From Rhodovulum robiginosum (GTDB taxonomy: Bacteria > Pseudomonadota > Alphaproteobacteria > Rhodobacterales > Rhodobacteraceae): a stretch of DNA of 64,000 nucleotides. The notes beneath the pieces were generated by a model that saw only the letters and a program-made list of their open reading frames with translations, had not been told where the DNA came from and searched no databases. Where the stretch lies: NCBI RefSeq assembly GCF_003944755.1, contig NZ_RWGU01000048.1, positions 225,001 through 289,000 on the forward strand, written 5' to 3'. Every line of letters starts with the position of its first letter. The first letter of the stretch is position 1. Of this stretch, positions 63,577-64,000 are shown piece after piece. A program made the translations under genes and the position numbers.

Positions 63577-64000
63577 ATGAACACACCGCTGACCCCCACC
63601 CTGGACCGCGTCGCCGGTCCGGCCGACCTTCGCTCGATGAACCTGGGCGAGCTCTCCACGCTCGCCCGCGAGTTGCGACAAGAGGTGATTTCGGTGGTCA
63701 GCGAAACCGGCGGGCATCTGGGCTCGTCGCTGGGTGTGGTCGAGTTGACCGTGGCGCTGCACGCGGTCTTCAACACGCCCTTCGACAAGCTCGTCTGGGA
63801 CGTCAGCCACCAGTGCTATCCGCACAAGATCCTGACCGGGCGGCGCGACCGTATGCACACCCTGCGTCAGGGCGGCGGCCTGGCGGGGTTCTGCAAGCGC
63901 ACCGAAAGCGAGTTCGACCCGTTCGGCGCCGGCCACAGCTCGACCTCGATCTCGGCCGCGCTGGGCTTTGCCGTCGGCCGCGACATGGGCCTGCCCACAG
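63577..64000 (+). CDS. dxs: 1-Deoxy-D-xylulose-5-phosphate synthase (partial, runs off the end)
   Basis: The first 141 codons of DXS, the thiamine-dependent first enzyme of the non-mevalonate isoprenoid pathway. [18 protein letters not shown] near residue 46 and [17 protein letters not shown] near 74 are family signatures. GGGAGA precedes the ATG. It follows the puf operon, as in Rhodobacter, and links isoprenoid supply to photosynthesis. The remaining three quarters lie outside the window. Confidence 0.95.
   Translation, partial: MNTPLTPTLDRVAGPADLRSMNLGELSTLARELRQEVISVVSETGGHLGSSLGVVELTVALHAVFNTPFDKLVWDVSHQCYPHKILTGRRDRMHTLRQGGGLAGFCKRTESEFDPFGAGHSSTSISAALGFAVGRDMGLPT

Overview
The window is GC-rich alphaproteobacterial DNA, most likely from the Rhodobacterales (Roseobacter/Rhodobacter group). 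It carries an almost complete photosynthesis gene cluster for bacteriochlorophyll a, spheroidene-series carotenoids and a type 2 reaction centre. The aerobic cyclase gene acsF, a membrane-anchored cytochrome gene pufC in place of pufX, and the gene order around puhE-hemA-cycA resemble marine aerobic anoxygenic phototrophs. This placement is inference from gene content and order; no database was searched.

Layout. Bases 1-3102 hold a 23S rRNA gene, a 5S rRNA gene and the terminator of an rrn operon whose 16S part lies outside. Bases 3136-4929 hold a small hemP operon and a glutamate dehydrogenase gene. Bases 4958-19586 form a surface-polysaccharide region. It has two small methyltransferase-like genes, two multi-domain glycosyltransferases, a sulfotransferase, a GDP-6-deoxyhexose set (gmd, a fucose/colitose synthase, a ColD-like PLP dehydratase), a discoidin-fucosyltransferase fusion, and a methyltransferase with a long coiled coil. 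Three of these proteins share a module of about 70 residues.

Bases 19771-63404 are the photosynthesis cluster. Leftward from a divergent control region at 25960-26270 run ppaA, ppsR, bchG, a pucC-like gene, bchP and idi (regulation, phytyl tail). Rightward runs a tightly overlapping series, bchFNBHLM-lhaA-puhABC-orf-acsF-puhE-hemA-cycA, ended by a terminator at 42169-42195. It covers tetrapyrrole synthesis, reaction-centre assembly, the H subunit and cytochrome c2. Next come crtA-bchI-bchD-bchO (leftward) and crtI-crtB-tspO (rightward) from one shared control region, crtD-crtC (leftward) and crtE-crtF (rightward) from another, and bchCXYZ-pufQBALMC (rightward). dxs begins at 63577 and runs off the end, supplying isoprenoid precursors.

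Control. Eight perfect TGT-N12-ACA boxes, the target of the redox repressor PpsR/CrtJ, lie only in the four intergenic promoter regions of the cluster. The ppsR gene and its cobalamin-binding antirepressor ppaA are inside the cluster.

Points of most interest: a reaction-centre cytochrome with three haem motifs instead of four; a 44-codon gene between bchX and bchY; a crtC gene without a normal start codon where one is expected; a possible attenuator in front of dxs; and the unusual polysaccharide enzymes.
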